From Bacteroidota bacterium (lineage in GTDB: Bacteria > Bacteroidota > Bacteroidia > UBA4408): a DNA stretch of 64,000 bases. Each line of letters starts with the position of its first letter. Position 1 is the stretch's first letter. This document shows, piece by piece, positions 9,272-18,101 of the stretch. Both the position numbers and the translations under genes were made by a program. The notes below the pieces were generated by a model that did no database searches, was not told the origin of the DNA, and saw nothing but the letters and a program-made list of their open reading frames with translations. The stretch spans positions 558,001-622,000 of the forward strand of contig JADKCP010000001.1 of assembly GCA_016718805.1 (NCBI GenBank), in the 5' to 3' direction.

Positions 9272-11218
9272 TTATTGCACTCGTACCATGTTAATATTTT
9301 TGGGTGGAGCAATTATCAACGGTACAGTTTCAACAGTTACAGAGCTAGTATCCAAGCCAAAGGCGCGGGGTTCAGATAAGCTAAGGTGCTTTAATACGGA
9401 ATAAATGTCTAAAATGATTTTTTCAATAAAGGGCAAATCATTTTCATAGGAAACGAATTTTTCAATTACAATGAATCTAAAATCACCTATAATATTGTTT
9501 TTATTTAAAGACTTGTACCTACTTGTAATATCAACTTCGTTATTTCGAACCAAATCTTCCACCGCTTTTCTAAACATTAAATTAATACGCGGGGCTACTC
9601 TAAATCCTAACCTAAAATCGATTCGTATTACATCATCGTGTATAAACTCGCTTACCTTGTATTCCATTCGATAAGGTTCATCCACAACGTCAACATGCAC
9701 AAACCAATAGATATCTGCACGTTTGGGTTGTTTTTGCATGATGGAATAAATAATTTTCGATTCAATTTCAGTTATTTTGTCGGCACTGGTAAGGTAAACT
9801 AAATGGGTTGCATACTTTGGAACAGTTAGGTCGTGACTCAAATCCTCTAAAATGGGTAAATAATCTGCTAGCGTAACAAACTCAATATACCGATTGCGAA
9901 TTTTGCGCGCATAAAACCAAATAAGCATAATAGATGTAAGGAATAGTGCAATCATTAAGCTAATCCAACCACCATTTGTAAATTTCCCTAATTGAGCAAC
10001 AAAAAAGGCCAACTCTACTACTAAATAAACAGCAATAAACAACCAAATCAAAGGACGCCAGTACTTTTTTATTTTCATAAAATAAGTGAGTAGCCTCGAC
10101 GACATTAACATTCCTAAAATAATTGTCAAACCATAGGCTGCTTCCATTTTTGACGATTCTTCAAAATAAAGTACCACAATAATGCAACCTACACATAAAA
10201 ACCAATTCACCGATGGAATGTACAATTGACCTTTAATATCACCAGGGTACTTAATGCGTGCTTTGGGCCAAAAATTTAAACGTATTGCCTCATTTATCAA
10301 TGTAAATGATCCGCTAATCAAAGCCTGGCTAGCAACAACGGTAGAAACTGTGGCCAACACAATTCCAAATGGTAAAAACCAGGTAGGCATTAGCGCATAA
10401 AATGGGTTTGTTGAACCTAACCAGCTACCTTCTTGTGAAATTAACCAGGCCCCTTGTCCGAAGTAATTTAAAAGCAAAGTTGTTTTTACAAAAGTCCAGG
10501 AAATGCGAATGTTCTCCTTACCGCAATGCCCTAAATCGGAATAAAGTGCTTCGGCTCCGGTGGTGCATAAAAATACCGCCCCCAATAACCAGAATCCGTT
10601 TGGATGCTCAGCAAGTAACACGTAGGCATAGTAAGGATTTATTGCTTTTAATACCTGCCAGTTTTCGCAAAGGTGAATAAAACCTAGTGTTCCAAGCATG
10701 GTAAACCAAATGAGCATTACAGGACCAAATAGTTTTCCTATTGATTTAGTTCCGAATTGTTGAATAGCAAAGAGTAAAAAAATAATAATGATAACAATGG
10801 GAACAGTTGGAATATGACGCAATGAATCAATCATTCTCAATCCTTCGATTGCAGAGGAAACAGAAATAGGAGGCGTTATAATACCTTCTGCTAAAATTGC
10901 GCTACCGCCAATTACTGCAGGAAAAAGCAACCATTTAATTTTGGTTTTCTTTACCAAGGTGTACAAAGAAAAAATGCCACCCTCGCCCTTATTATCCGCC
11001 CGGAGCGTTAAAATTACATACTTGATTGTAGTCTGTAAAGTGAGGGTCCAAAATATGCAACTTATACCTCCCATCACAGTTTCAGCATTGATTGGAGCTT
11101 CGCCCACAATTGCTTTTAATACATAAAGAGGAGATGTTCCAATGTCGCCAAAAATAATACCTAACGTTACAAGTAGTCCGGCAGCATTTACTTTATGGAT
11201 GTGATGGGAAGAAGACAT
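9272..11218 (-). CDS. kup: Kup family potassium uptake protein
   Basis: This is a proton-coupled potassium transporter of the cytoplasmic membrane. The 648-residue protein matches the family's usual length (about 620-680). The hallmark first helix with GDIGTSPLYV is at about residues 25-34, and about 12 membrane helices follow up to about residue 455. The family motif GTGAEALYSDLGH appears as TTGAEALYSDLGH. A hydrophilic C-terminal domain of about 190 residues (KRADIYWFVHVDV) is cytoplasmic. It is followed upstream, in the same direction and 59 bases away, by a close paralog of the same length. The pair is a tandem duplication; the two may be regulated differently. Confidence 0.93.
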   Translation of the reverse strand: MSSSHHIHKVNAAGLLVTLGIIFGDIGTSPLYVLKAIVGEAPINAETVMGGISCIFWTLTLQTTIKYVILTLRADNKGEGGIFSLYTLVKKTKIKWLLFPAVIGGSAILAEGIITPPISVSSAIEGLRMIDSLRHIPTVPIVIIIIFLLFAIQQFGTKSIGKLFGPVMLIWFTMLGTLGFIHLCENWQVLKAINPYYAYVLLAEHPNGFWLLGAVFLCTTGAEALYSDLGHCGKENIRISWTFVKTTLLLNYFGQGAWLISQEGSWLGSTNPFYALMPTWFLPFGIVLATVSTVVASQALISGSFTLINEAIRLNFWPKARIKYPGDIKGQLYIPSVNWFLCVGCIIVVLYFEESSKMEAAYGLTIILGMLMSSRLLTYFMKIKKYWRPLIWLFIAVYLVVELAFFVAQLGKFTNGGWISLMIALFLTSIMLIWFYARKIRNRYIEFVTLADYLPILEDLSHDLTVPKYATHLVYLTSADKITEIESKIIYSIMQKQPKRADIYWFVHVDVVDEPYRMEYKVSEFIHDDVIRIDFRLGFRVAPRINLMFRKAVEDLVRNNEVDITSRYKSLNKNNIIGDFRFIVIEKFVSYENDLPFIEKIILDIYSVLKHLSLSEPRAFGLDTSSVTVETVPLIIAPPKNINMVRVQ

Positions 11219-11277
11219 ACGAATATTAAAGCTACGAAAATAGCGAATACTAATTCATTTCTTCAATCTTACCGATA

Positions 11278-13233
11278 TCAAAGTGGAATCCTTGTTAAAT
11301 TTATGTCACGCACAGGTGATACAATTAATGGAACTTTTTCGGTAGTCACTGAACTCGTATCAAGTCCAAATGCCTTTTCTTCAGAGACACTAAAATGTTT
11401 TAAAACAAAATAAAGATCTAAAATGATTTTTTGATACACCGGAAGTTCATTTTCATTGGATAAAAATTTTTCAATAACCACAAATCGAAAATCCCCAATT
11501 AGGCTATTTTTATTCAGAGATTCATAACGACTTGTTATATCTACCTCTTTATTTTTTACCATATCCTGCACCACTTTTCTAAATAGCAAATTAATGCGCG
11601 GAGCTACTCGAAACCCAAGTTTAAAATCTATTCGGATTACATCTTCACTAACCAATTCTCGCACCTTATATTGTGAACGGTAAGGCTCATCAACCACATC
11701 AACATGCACAAACCAATATATATCGGCACGTTTTGGCTGCTTTTGAAGGATTGAATAAATTACTTTTGATTCAATTTCATCGAAATGATTTGCACTACTT
11801 AGGTAAACCAAATGAGTCGCATATTTGGGTATGGTTAAATCATTCGATAAATCGGTTAGGAGGGGTAAATATTTATCGAGTTTTACAAATTCAACATAGC
11901 GGTTTTTAATTTTACGAGCTTCATACCATACCCACATTACAGCAAATAAGATGGATGCGATTAAAAGAGTAACATATCCACCATGTACAAATTTATGAAG
12001 GTTAGCCACTAAAAACGATATTTCAATTGATAAATAGATAATCAAACTACTGATGATAAAAATAGGATTATATCGTTTTAAGAGCATGTAGTAACTAAGA
12101 AGTGTGGTTGTCATTAACATGGTGAGCACAATCGCCAATCCATAGGCAGCTTCCATATTCGACGATTCCTTAAAATAATACACCACAAATATGCACCCGA
12201 ACATCAACAGCCAGTTAACAGATGGAATGTAAATTTGACCACGTAAAATAGTAGGATACACAACCTTTACCTTGGGCCAAAAATTAAGTCGCATGGCTTC
12301 ATTGATAAGCGTAAATGAGCCACTTATTAAGGCCTGACTCGCTACAATTGCTGCTGCTGCCGAAATCAATATGCCGGTAACATAAAACCAGGAAGGCATA
12401 ATGCAAAAGAAAGGATTTCCTCCTGCAAATGCTGAGAGTTTTTCATCATGATGTGCTATAAGCCAAGCTGCTTGCCCAAAATAATTTAATACCAGACAGG
12501 TTTTTACGAATATCCAACTCATGCGTATATTTTGCTTTCCGCAATGCCCTAAATCAGAATAGAGCGCTTCGGCTCCTGTAGTGCATAGAAATACTGCACC
12601 AAGCAAGACCATGGCATTGGGGTAATTTTTTAATACAAAATAGGCATAATAGGGATTCAATGCTTGAAGTACGGTGGGCTGGTAAACAAGTTGCGCAATT
12701 CCAAGTATAGCAAGCATACTAAACCATATGAGCATCACAGGACCGAAGAATTTTCCGACAAACTTTGTCCCGAATTGTTGAATAAAAAACAACAAGGAAA
12801 TTATTACAATTACAATTGGAACGGTAGGAATATCGGGATTAAACAATCGAAGACCCTCAATGGACGAGGCTACCGAAATTGGCGGTGTAATTATTCCATC
12901 GGCTAGTAAAGTACTACCTCCAATAATTGCAGGCAACAAGAGCCATTTTCGCTTGGTACGCCTAACCAAAGCATACAATGAAAAAATACCACCTTCACCC
13001 TTATTATCGGCACGAAGTGTAATAATTACGTATTTAATTGTTGTTTGTAAAGTAAGGGTCCAAAAGATACAGGAAACTGCACCTAACACAATATCTTTAT
13101 TGATTGGAGAATCTCCAACAATGGCTTTTAATACATATAATGGCGAGGTACCTATGTCGCCATAAATAATTCCAAGGGTTACCATTAATCCGGCTAGAGT
13201 CACTTTGTGAACATGCGCAGTATCTTTCGACAT
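11278..13233 (-). CDS. kup: Kup family potassium uptake protein (tandem paralog)
   Basis: Second Kup transporter, 651 residues, strongly similar over its whole length to the downstream copy. The motif GDIGTSPLYV and TTGAEALYSDLGH are both intact, about 12 membrane helices are visible and the C-terminal cytoplasmic domain is kept. The two copies differ mostly in the loop after helix 7 (this one has an insertion near HHDEKLSAFAGG) and in the hydrophobic parts of the last helices. A -7 box (TACTTTTG) sits 19 bases before its start codon, so it is likely the first gene of the pair. Nothing suggests either copy is broken. Confidence 0.93.
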   Translation of the reverse strand: MSKDTAHVHKVTLAGLMVTLGIIYGDIGTSPLYVLKAIVGDSPINKDIVLGAVSCIFWTLTLQTTIKYVIITLRADNKGEGGIFSLYALVRRTKRKWLLLPAIIGGSTLLADGIITPPISVASSIEGLRLFNPDIPTVPIVIVIISLLFFIQQFGTKFVGKFFGPVMLIWFSMLAILGIAQLVYQPTVLQALNPYYAYFVLKNYPNAMVLLGAVFLCTTGAEALYSDLGHCGKQNIRMSWIFVKTCLVLNYFGQAAWLIAHHDEKLSAFAGGNPFFCIMPSWFYVTGILISAAAAIVASQALISGSFTLINEAMRLNFWPKVKVVYPTILRGQIYIPSVNWLLMFGCIFVVYYFKESSNMEAAYGLAIVLTMLMTTTLLSYYMLLKRYNPIFIISSLIIYLSIEISFLVANLHKFVHGGYVTLLIASILFAVMWVWYEARKIKNRYVEFVKLDKYLPLLTDLSNDLTIPKYATHLVYLSSANHFDEIESKVIYSILQKQPKRADIYWFVHVDVVDEPYRSQYKVRELVSEDVIRIDFKLGFRVAPRINLLFRKVVQDMVKNKEVDITSRYESLNKNSLIGDFRFVVIEKFLSNENELPVYQKIILDLYFVLKHFSVSEEKAFGLDTSSVTTEKVPLIVSPVRDINLTRIPL

Positions 13234-13251
13234 ATTAAATTTTATAAGTCA

Positions 13252-13259
13252 CAAAAGTA
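13252..13259 (-). promoter_or_regulatory. -7 promoter box before the kup pair
   Basis: On the minus strand the sequence TACTTTTG matches TAnnTTTG. A -33 TTG at the right distance was not found, so this is a partial match. It faces away from the promoter box of the divergent cyclase gene. Confidence 0.35.
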
Positions 13260-13347
13260 TTTATTCTTCGAATACTAAATAGTGATTTTTATTAAATGCT
13301 TATGGTCATTAACATCAGTTTTTAATAAATTGCCCTTAGAGTTATTA

Positions 13348-13355
13348 CCTTTGCA
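13348..13355 (+). promoter_or_regulatory. -7 promoter box before the cyclase-HD gene
   Basis: TACCTTTG matches TAnnTTTG and lies about 30 bases before the TTG codon at 13386. A TTG at 13332 is only 13 bases upstream of the box, shorter than usual. The box supports translation starting close to 13386, although no ATG is available there. Confidence 0.35.
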
Positions 13356-13385
13356 ATTGTTTTACATGTTATAGATTCAATTAAT

Positions 13386-14915
13386 TTGTTGTCGTTACTA
13401 TTTTATTTATTGGCCGGAAGAGTATGGTGGACTATAGGAATTAGCCTTATTTCTGCAGGTGTTTTGTTTTTAATTTGGAACCGCACTCGAATTGTACGCA
13501 TTAAGTTGCAAAAGGATGAACTAGAGGCCGAGGTTAAAAAGCGTACCTTCGAAATTGAAGCACAAAAGGCTGAGATTGAAAAACAGAATCAATTGCTGGC
13601 TTACGAAAAAGAAAAGGTTGAAAAACTTTTATCGAATATACTACCCAAGGATACGATTGAGGAACTTAAAACTAAAGGAAAGGCCACTGCAAGGCATTTT
13701 CGATTAGCTTCAGTAATGTTTACTGACTTTAAAGGATTTACTCAAATTTCGAGTAAGTTACGGCCGCACGAATTGGTAGAAGCTCTCGATGCTTATTTCA
13801 TAAAGTTTGATGAGATAATAGGCAAGTATAACCTAGAACAAATTAAGACCATAGGCGACAGTTACATGTGTGCCGGAGGTTTACCAATACGTAACCGAAG
13901 CAATCCGATTGATATAATACTTGCTGCGTTAGAAATTTTACGGTATGTAGCTAAACAAAACGAGATTAAACAAAAGAATCAACAGGATATTTGGGAATTG
14001 CGTGTTGGGATACATTCGGGCGAGTTAATTGCCGGTGTTATTGGAACCAAACGATTTGCTTACGATATTTGGGGCGATACAGTTAATATTGCAAACGCTT
14101 TAGAACATTTTGGGGTTCCCGGTAAAATAAATATTTCAGGAAACACATTTCATTTGGTAAAAGATTTTTTTGATTGTACATTTCGGGGCAAAATAAATAC
14201 GAAAAGCCAGGAAGAAGTTGAAATGTATTTTGCCAATACTATTAAAGCTGAACTATCAGAAAATGGCGAAGGTATTGTGCCTAATGCTGCTTTTCGTGAA
14301 AAACTGAAATCGAATTTGGACAGAGAATTTAACTACAAAAAAGCCGAGCAGCACATCATTAAGCTGCTTAAAATAAAGTTGCCTGAAGGGCTTCATTACC
14401 ATGGATTACACCATACCTATGATGTATGTGATGCTGCTCAGCGCATTGCAAAAGCCGAAGGTGTGAGCGGGGAAGATTTATTCTTATTACTTACTGCAGC
14501 ACTAATTCACGATGCAGGTTTTACAATTACATACATTAATCACGAAGATAAAAGTGTGGAATTAGCAAAGCAAATTCTTCCACAATACGGCTATAGCGAT
14601 GCTCAACTTAAAGTAATTGAAGGAATTATTGAAGCAACTAAATTGCCAATGAATGCTAAAACATTATTGGAAAAAATTATGTGTGATGCTGATTTAGACT
14701 ATTTAGGAAGGGAAGATTTTTACCCCATCTCAGAAGGATTGAAAAAGGAATTTTTAGCACAAGGAATCGTTAAAAATGATAAGGAGTATGATGCAGTTCA
14801 AATTAAGTTTTTAACTGCTCACAAGTATTTTACCGAAACAGCTAAGTCCACACGTGATTCGGGCAAACAACAGCGTTTGCAAGAAATTATTGAACGTTAC
14901 AATGCCTATGTATAG
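13386..14915 (+). CDS. Class III nucleotide cyclase fused to an HD domain
   Basis: The protein has one membrane helix (about 12-31), a coiled coil (about 36-85), a class III cyclase catalytic domain (about 105-290) and a C-terminal HD domain (about 320-505). Cyclase metal ligands D114 (MFTDFKG) and D158 (KTIGDSY) are present. K154 and D227 (DIWGD) are the pair typical of adenylate specificity. The transition-state Arg normally found four residues after N234 is Ala (NIANA), so activity may be low or lost. The HD motif is H375-D376 (ALIHDAGF), with further His at 337-343. No ATG exists before residue 111; the TTG at 13386 (or the next codon) is chosen because a promoter box and an in-frame stop lie just upstream. 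The N-terminal segment resembles the membrane/linker part that follows Y_Y_Y domains in larger sensors, so this may be a shortened descendant. Confidence 0.85.
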   Translation: MLSLLFYLLAGRVWWTIGISLISAGVLFLIWNRTRIVRIKLQKDELEAEVKKRTFEIEAQKAEIEKQNQLLAYEKEKVEKLLSNILPKDTIEELKTKGKATARHFRLASVMFTDFKGFTQISSKLRPHELVEALDAYFIKFDEIIGKYNLEQIKTIGDSYMCAGGLPIRNRSNPIDIILAALEILRYVAKQNEIKQKNQQDIWELRVGIHSGELIAGVIGTKRFAYDIWGDTVNIANALEHFGVPGKINISGNTFHLVKDFFDCTFRGKINTKSQEEVEMYFANTIKAELSENGEGIVPNAAFREKLKSNLDREFNYKKAEQHIIKLLKIKLPEGLHYHGLHHTYDVCDAAQRIAKAEGVSGEDLFLLLTAALIHDAGFTITYINHEDKSVELAKQILPQYGYSDAQLKVIEGIIEATKLPMNAKTLLEKIMCDADLDYLGREDFYPISEGLKKEFLAQGIVKNDKEYDAVQIKFLTAHKYFTETAKSTRDSGKQQRLQEIIERYNAYV

Positions 14916-14931
14916 GGGCAGTTTAGTTAAC

Positions 14932-14970
14932 AAAAAGGGCGCATTAGAAATAAACTAATGCGCCCTTTTT
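14932..14970 (+). terminator. Rho-independent terminator after the cyclase gene
   Basis: A 16-bp perfect stem (AAAAAGGGCGCATTAG pairing with its complement) encloses a 7-base loop and ends in a T run. It begins 17 bases after the stop codon. The A and T runs make it functional in both directions, so it may also protect the convergent Usp gene. Confidence 0.85.
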
Positions 14971-15049
14971 GTTGAATGTTAATGGTCTTTATTCAGTTCT
15001 TGGGATCTTAAACTTAGTTAAACTGCAATCATTGGAGTAAATTTGTTAC

Positions 15050-15883
15050 TTACTTAAAAAATAATACGCTGCCGCTAATAGAAGATTGTACCGGATTTAC
15101 AGACAATACAGGTATTTGTGCATCGTTGGTAATTATTTGTCGTTCATCTAATCCGGCAACAAACTCAGGAATGCCTTTTTCTTGATTGTTAACAATAGCA
15201 ATTAAATCGGCGTCTACTGAACTGGCATAAGCAAGCATTTGCTTTACAAAATTTCCACTTTTTTCAGCAACCTTGGTATCGTAAGCGATTCCGTTTTTTT
15301 CCAATTCCTTAATGGCAAAAAACATATTACGAGTAACTTTATTAGACTCAAATTCTCCGGTTTCTAATGGAGTGAAAATATGAACTTTTGAATTAAAGTA
15401 CTGTGCCATTTTAATAGTCAATTCCACCTTTTGTTTGGTTTCTTTGGTCATGTCCATTGGCAACACTATTTGACCATAGCCATCCCTGATTTTGCGTTTT
15501 TGTACTACAATAAACGGTGTACTTGAATTGGTAATAACTTTAATCGCATAGGATCCTGTAATATGTTGAAATCCTTTTACACCATGGGTTCCCATAATAA
15601 TTAGGCGGGCATTTATTTCTTTGGCAACACCTCCAATATCATCAAAAATATTTCCCACTTTAACCATTGGACTAATTTTAATGATATGCAATCGTTGTAA
15701 CTCATCCGCAATTTTTTGAAGTTTTTCCATGTTGGATTTTACTTCATCTTCCTTGGCAACTACGTGCATTAATATTATTTTCCCTTGCAAAAAGGACGCA
15801 AGTTTTAATGCATGATTAATAGCACAGTCGGCAACTTCCGAGTAATCCGTAGGAACTAAAATTAAATTTTCAGTACTCTCCAT
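15050..15883 (-). CDS. Universal stress protein with two Usp domains
   Basis: This cytoplasmic protein of 277 residues has two tandem Usp domains (about 5-145 and 150-270). The first keeps a nucleotide-binding loop of the type GTHG...GS followed by the strand TPFIVVQKR; the spacing between GTHG and GS is one residue shorter than the usual nine. The second domain has lost this loop, as is common in tandem Usp proteins of Bacteroidota. It is a single-gene unit with terminators on both sides, at 14932-14970 and 15943-15978. Usp proteins respond to starvation or oxidative stress; the exact trigger cannot be told here. Confidence 0.88.
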   Translation of the reverse strand: MESTENLILVPTDYSEVADCAINHALKLASFLQGKIILMHVVAKEDEVKSNMEKLQKIADELQRLHIIKISPMVKVGNIFDDIGGVAKEINARLIIMGTHGVKGFQHITGSYAIKVITNSSTPFIVVQKRKIRDGYGQIVLPMDMTKETKQKVELTIKMAQYFNSKVHIFTPLETGEFESNKVTRNMFFAIKELEKNGIAYDTKVAEKSGNFVKQMLAYASSVDADLIAIVNNQEKGIPEFVAGLDERQIITNDAQIPVLSVNPVQSSISGSVLFFK

Positions 15884-15942
15884 AATAAGTTAAAAAATTG
15901 GCAAACGAAGATATTAAAAATATATTATACAGGTATGTAGCA

Positions 15943-15978
15943 TAAAAAAAGCGGTAAGTTCATTTAAACTCACCGCTT
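15943..15978 (-). terminator. Terminator after the fasciclin-domain gene
   Basis: Read on the minus strand, a 12-bp stem (AAGCGGTGAGTT with its near-perfect complement, one G-T type mismatch) with a short loop is followed by seven T. It begins 24 bases after the stop codon at 16002. Confidence 0.8.
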
Positions 15979-16001
15979 ATAAATTAGTTAGGTTTATCAA
16001 A

Positions 16002-16544
16002 TTAAAGTACTTCGGGCAAAAGCATTGCATCAACAATGTGCATAATACCATTGCCTTGTTTTACATCTCCCTCAACTATATTCGCTTTGTTTCCTTTTGT
16101 ATCAGAAATCACAATATTTCCATTAACCAAAGTAAACTTTAGTGATTCGCCATTTAAAGTTTTAAGCATTAAAGGACCTTTTTGGGTTGCCATTTTATTT
16201 TTAATATCCTTTATAGTTAAATTGCCCGGCACTGTATGAAAGTTCAAAATTTTATCAAGCATAGGAAGGTACTCTTCACTCAGCATTTTTTGTGTAGTGC
16301 CATGAAGTGTCTTATCAAATCCTGCATCATTTATTGCAAAAAAGGTATAGTTTCCTTGGGCTTCAAATTTTTTGCCCATAGAGGTGCCTTTTAAACCTGT
16401 TGAAAGGGCAGATAAATCGGCTGCTTTAGCTACGTTTTCAGTAATGTTCTTTGAAGGCGACATTTTTTTTGCGTCTCCCTGTGCGTTTGTAATGCCAATA
16501 CATGCAGCAAATACAACAGTTCCAAGTATTAGAAGTTTTTTCAT
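16002..16544 (-). CDS. Fasciclin (FAS1) domain protein, exported
   Basis: This 180-residue protein has a signal peptide (cleavage near ITNAQ, residue 22) and a single FAS1 domain (about 35-178). FAS1 hallmarks are seen: YTFFAINDAGFDK in the first conserved block, then VPGNLTIKDI and, near the end, GNGIMHIVDAMLLP. FAS1 domains act in adhesion and surface protein contacts. It is probably located in the periplasm or on the outer surface; no lipobox and no T9SS sorting domain are present. It is transcribed alone and has its own terminator. Confidence 0.92.
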   Translation of the reverse strand: MKKLLILGTVVFAACIGITNAQGDAKKMSPSKNITENVAKAADLSALSTGLKGTSMGKKFEAQGNYTFFAINDAGFDKTLHGTTQKMLSEEYLPMLDKILNFHTVPGNLTIKDIKNKMATQKGPLMLKTLNGESLKFTLVNGNIVISDTKGNKANIVEGDVKQGNGIMHIVDAMLLPEVL

Positions 16545-16614
16545 GATTTGTAAATTATAATTTTAACGTTACGAATATACTGTTTATCAACTGAATCCAA
16601 TTACCGTTTGTCGA

Positions 16615-17322
16615 TTAATTAATTTTTTTCTCCTTGATTGCAATTTCGTCGGTAATCTTTTGCTGTGATTCGATTTCGCCCTTTTTTCGGCCAATTTCTT
16701 TGGTAGTTGATTCAATTTCTTCCTCGGCTTTTTTAATTTTTGATTTATAGTTCTCAATATCTTTATTCAAATCGTTGTTTTTGTCTTCCAATTCTTTATG
16801 TTGGGAAGTTAAATTATCGAGTACTTTTTGAGCTTCTTTCAATTGTTGCTGTACAGCAGATTTAGTGAGTTTTCGTGAAAAATCACCAATGAGCTTTAAT
16901 GCTGCTTCATAAGCAACTTTGTTTGTAAATGCTGATGAAAGGTAAGCGCCGCCCATATCAATGGCAACTACTAGTTTACTTTCCTTATCATTTATTTTTT
17001 CGGTAAGTGCATAAATATCGATTGTATTGTCTGTAATAGATGGAATTAAAATATTGTCGGCATACACCTCTTCCTTACCTGAAATTTTTGTTGATTTAAA
17101 GTCTTTCATATATGACTTCCATTCTTTTAATACATCATCACTTGCATATTCATAAACAGTAGTAATAAATACCGGGTGAACACCTTCAGCAATTTTCGCG
17201 GTACTTTCATTAACTGTAATTGTTTGCGCTGTAGTACTTTTTGCAAGCAGTATCAAAATAACTAGTAGATGCAAGTAAACCAAGTTTGTAAAACGAGTTG
17301 CGAAAGAAGTAGGTTTTTTCAT
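16615..17322 (-). CDS. Hypothetical exported coiled-coil protein
   Basis: The 235-residue protein has a long hydrophobic N-terminal segment (about 13-33) ending at TTAQ, which fits a signal peptide with a long basic n-region. A globular part with alternating strands follows (about 34-150), and the last 80 residues form a strongly charged coiled coil rich in K, E and Q. No known family was recognised. The first ATG is used; the n-region is longer than usual. It sits 75 bases upstream of the DUF502 gene start in the same direction, but the two need not be co-transcribed, since the DUF502 gene is the downstream one only by position (17398-17970 lies upstream on the minus strand). Confidence 0.75.
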   Translation of the reverse strand: MKKPTSFATRFTNLVYLHLLVILILLAKSTTAQTITVNESTAKIAEGVHPVFITTVYEYASDDVLKEWKSYMKDFKSTKISGKEEVYADNILIPSITDNTIDIYALTEKINDKESKLVVAIDMGGAYLSSAFTNKVAYEAALKLIGDFSRKLTKSAVQQQLKEAQKVLDNLTSQHKELEDKNNDLNKDIENYKSKIKKAEEEIESTTKEIGRKKGEIESQQKITDEIAIKEKKIN

Positions 17323-17397
17323 GTTGAAGTGTTTTAATTAGTTATAGTTTATTAGGCTTTTGATTAAAAAAGGTTCATTTTAAGAATGGGATTGAAT

Positions 17398-17970
17398 CTA
17401 GTCAATATCAGTAACACCTCCTGAAATTATAAATTTCATGACTTCTGCTGAACTAGCGTTAATAGGTTTCACATGCTCCTTATTTACAAAAATCAACATT
17501 CCCGAAAAAGCATAGGAATAAGGCAAGTAAACAGCAACCATTTCTTTTTTAATATCAAGGTCGCTTAAATCTTCATTGGTAACAAATCCTAGCTTTAAAA
17601 CTTCTGGATTTAGCCCCGTAGTAACTAATACAGGTTTATTAAAGCGCTTCTTTTTTCCAACAAATGCCGACAGCAAATCCTTTACCGATGAATATATGGT
17701 TTTTATTAATGGAGCTCTTTCAAGATTGAAATCAATAATCTTAAAAATGGGTTGTAAAAATAATGAACTACCAACCATACCCATAATAATTACCAAAATA
17801 ATGGCAGATAGGAATCCTATAAATGGATCAATGATTGGGTGAATATGTATTCCAAGTGAATGGACTACCCCACCTACACTTGAAATAATTTGATAAATAA
17901 CATAAACAGTAATAAATATTGGAACAGTAAACAATAAGCCTTGTAAAAAATAACGAAATAACTTGTTCAT
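17398..17970 (-). CDS. DUF502 family membrane protein
   Basis: This 190-residue inner-membrane protein has two predicted membrane helices (about 8-30 and 45-72) and a conserved soluble C-terminal domain. DUF502 features are visible: the N-terminal FLQGLLFTVPIFITVYV, the central ERAPLIKTIYSSVKDLL and the later VYLPYSYAFSGMLIFV. The biochemical role of the family is not known. A -7 promoter box lies 24 bases upstream and a terminator of the preceding gene lies just beyond it, so transcription starts here. Confidence 0.92.
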   Translation of the reverse strand: MNKLFRYFLQGLLFTVPIFITVYVIYQIISSVGGVVHSLGIHIHPIIDPFIGFLSAIILVIIMGMVGSSLFLQPIFKIIDFNLERAPLIKTIYSSVKDLLSAFVGKKKRFNKPVLVTTGLNPEVLKLGFVTNEDLSDLDIKKEMVAVYLPYSYAFSGMLIFVNKEHVKPINASSAEVMKFIISGGVTDID

Positions 17971-17993
17971 CGTGAGTGGAAGGATTTCTATGT

Positions 17994-18001
17994 CAAAAGT
18001 A
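17994..18001 (-). promoter_or_regulatory. -7 promoter box before the DUF502 gene
   Basis: TACTTTTG on the minus strand matches TAnnTTTG and sits 24 bases before the start codon. It lies between the upstream terminator (18060-18092) and the gene, which is the expected place. No clear -33 TTG was seen. Confidence 0.4.
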
Positions 18002-18059
18002 TAAAGCTTATTGGAATAAAGCTAAAAAACAGAATAAATAAAAATTGTAACTTGGAAAA

Positions 18060-18092
18060 GCAAAAGAGGTGGATTAATTCCACCTCTTTTGC
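18060..18092 (-). terminator. Terminator after the DUF4476 gene
   Basis: A 14-bp perfect stem (GCAAAAGAGGTGGA and its complement) with a 5-base loop starts 10 bases after the stop codon at 18102. The A/T-rich stem ends serve as the weak-pairing tract on both strands. Confidence 0.75.
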
Positions 18093-18101
18093 CCAGCTTT
18101 A

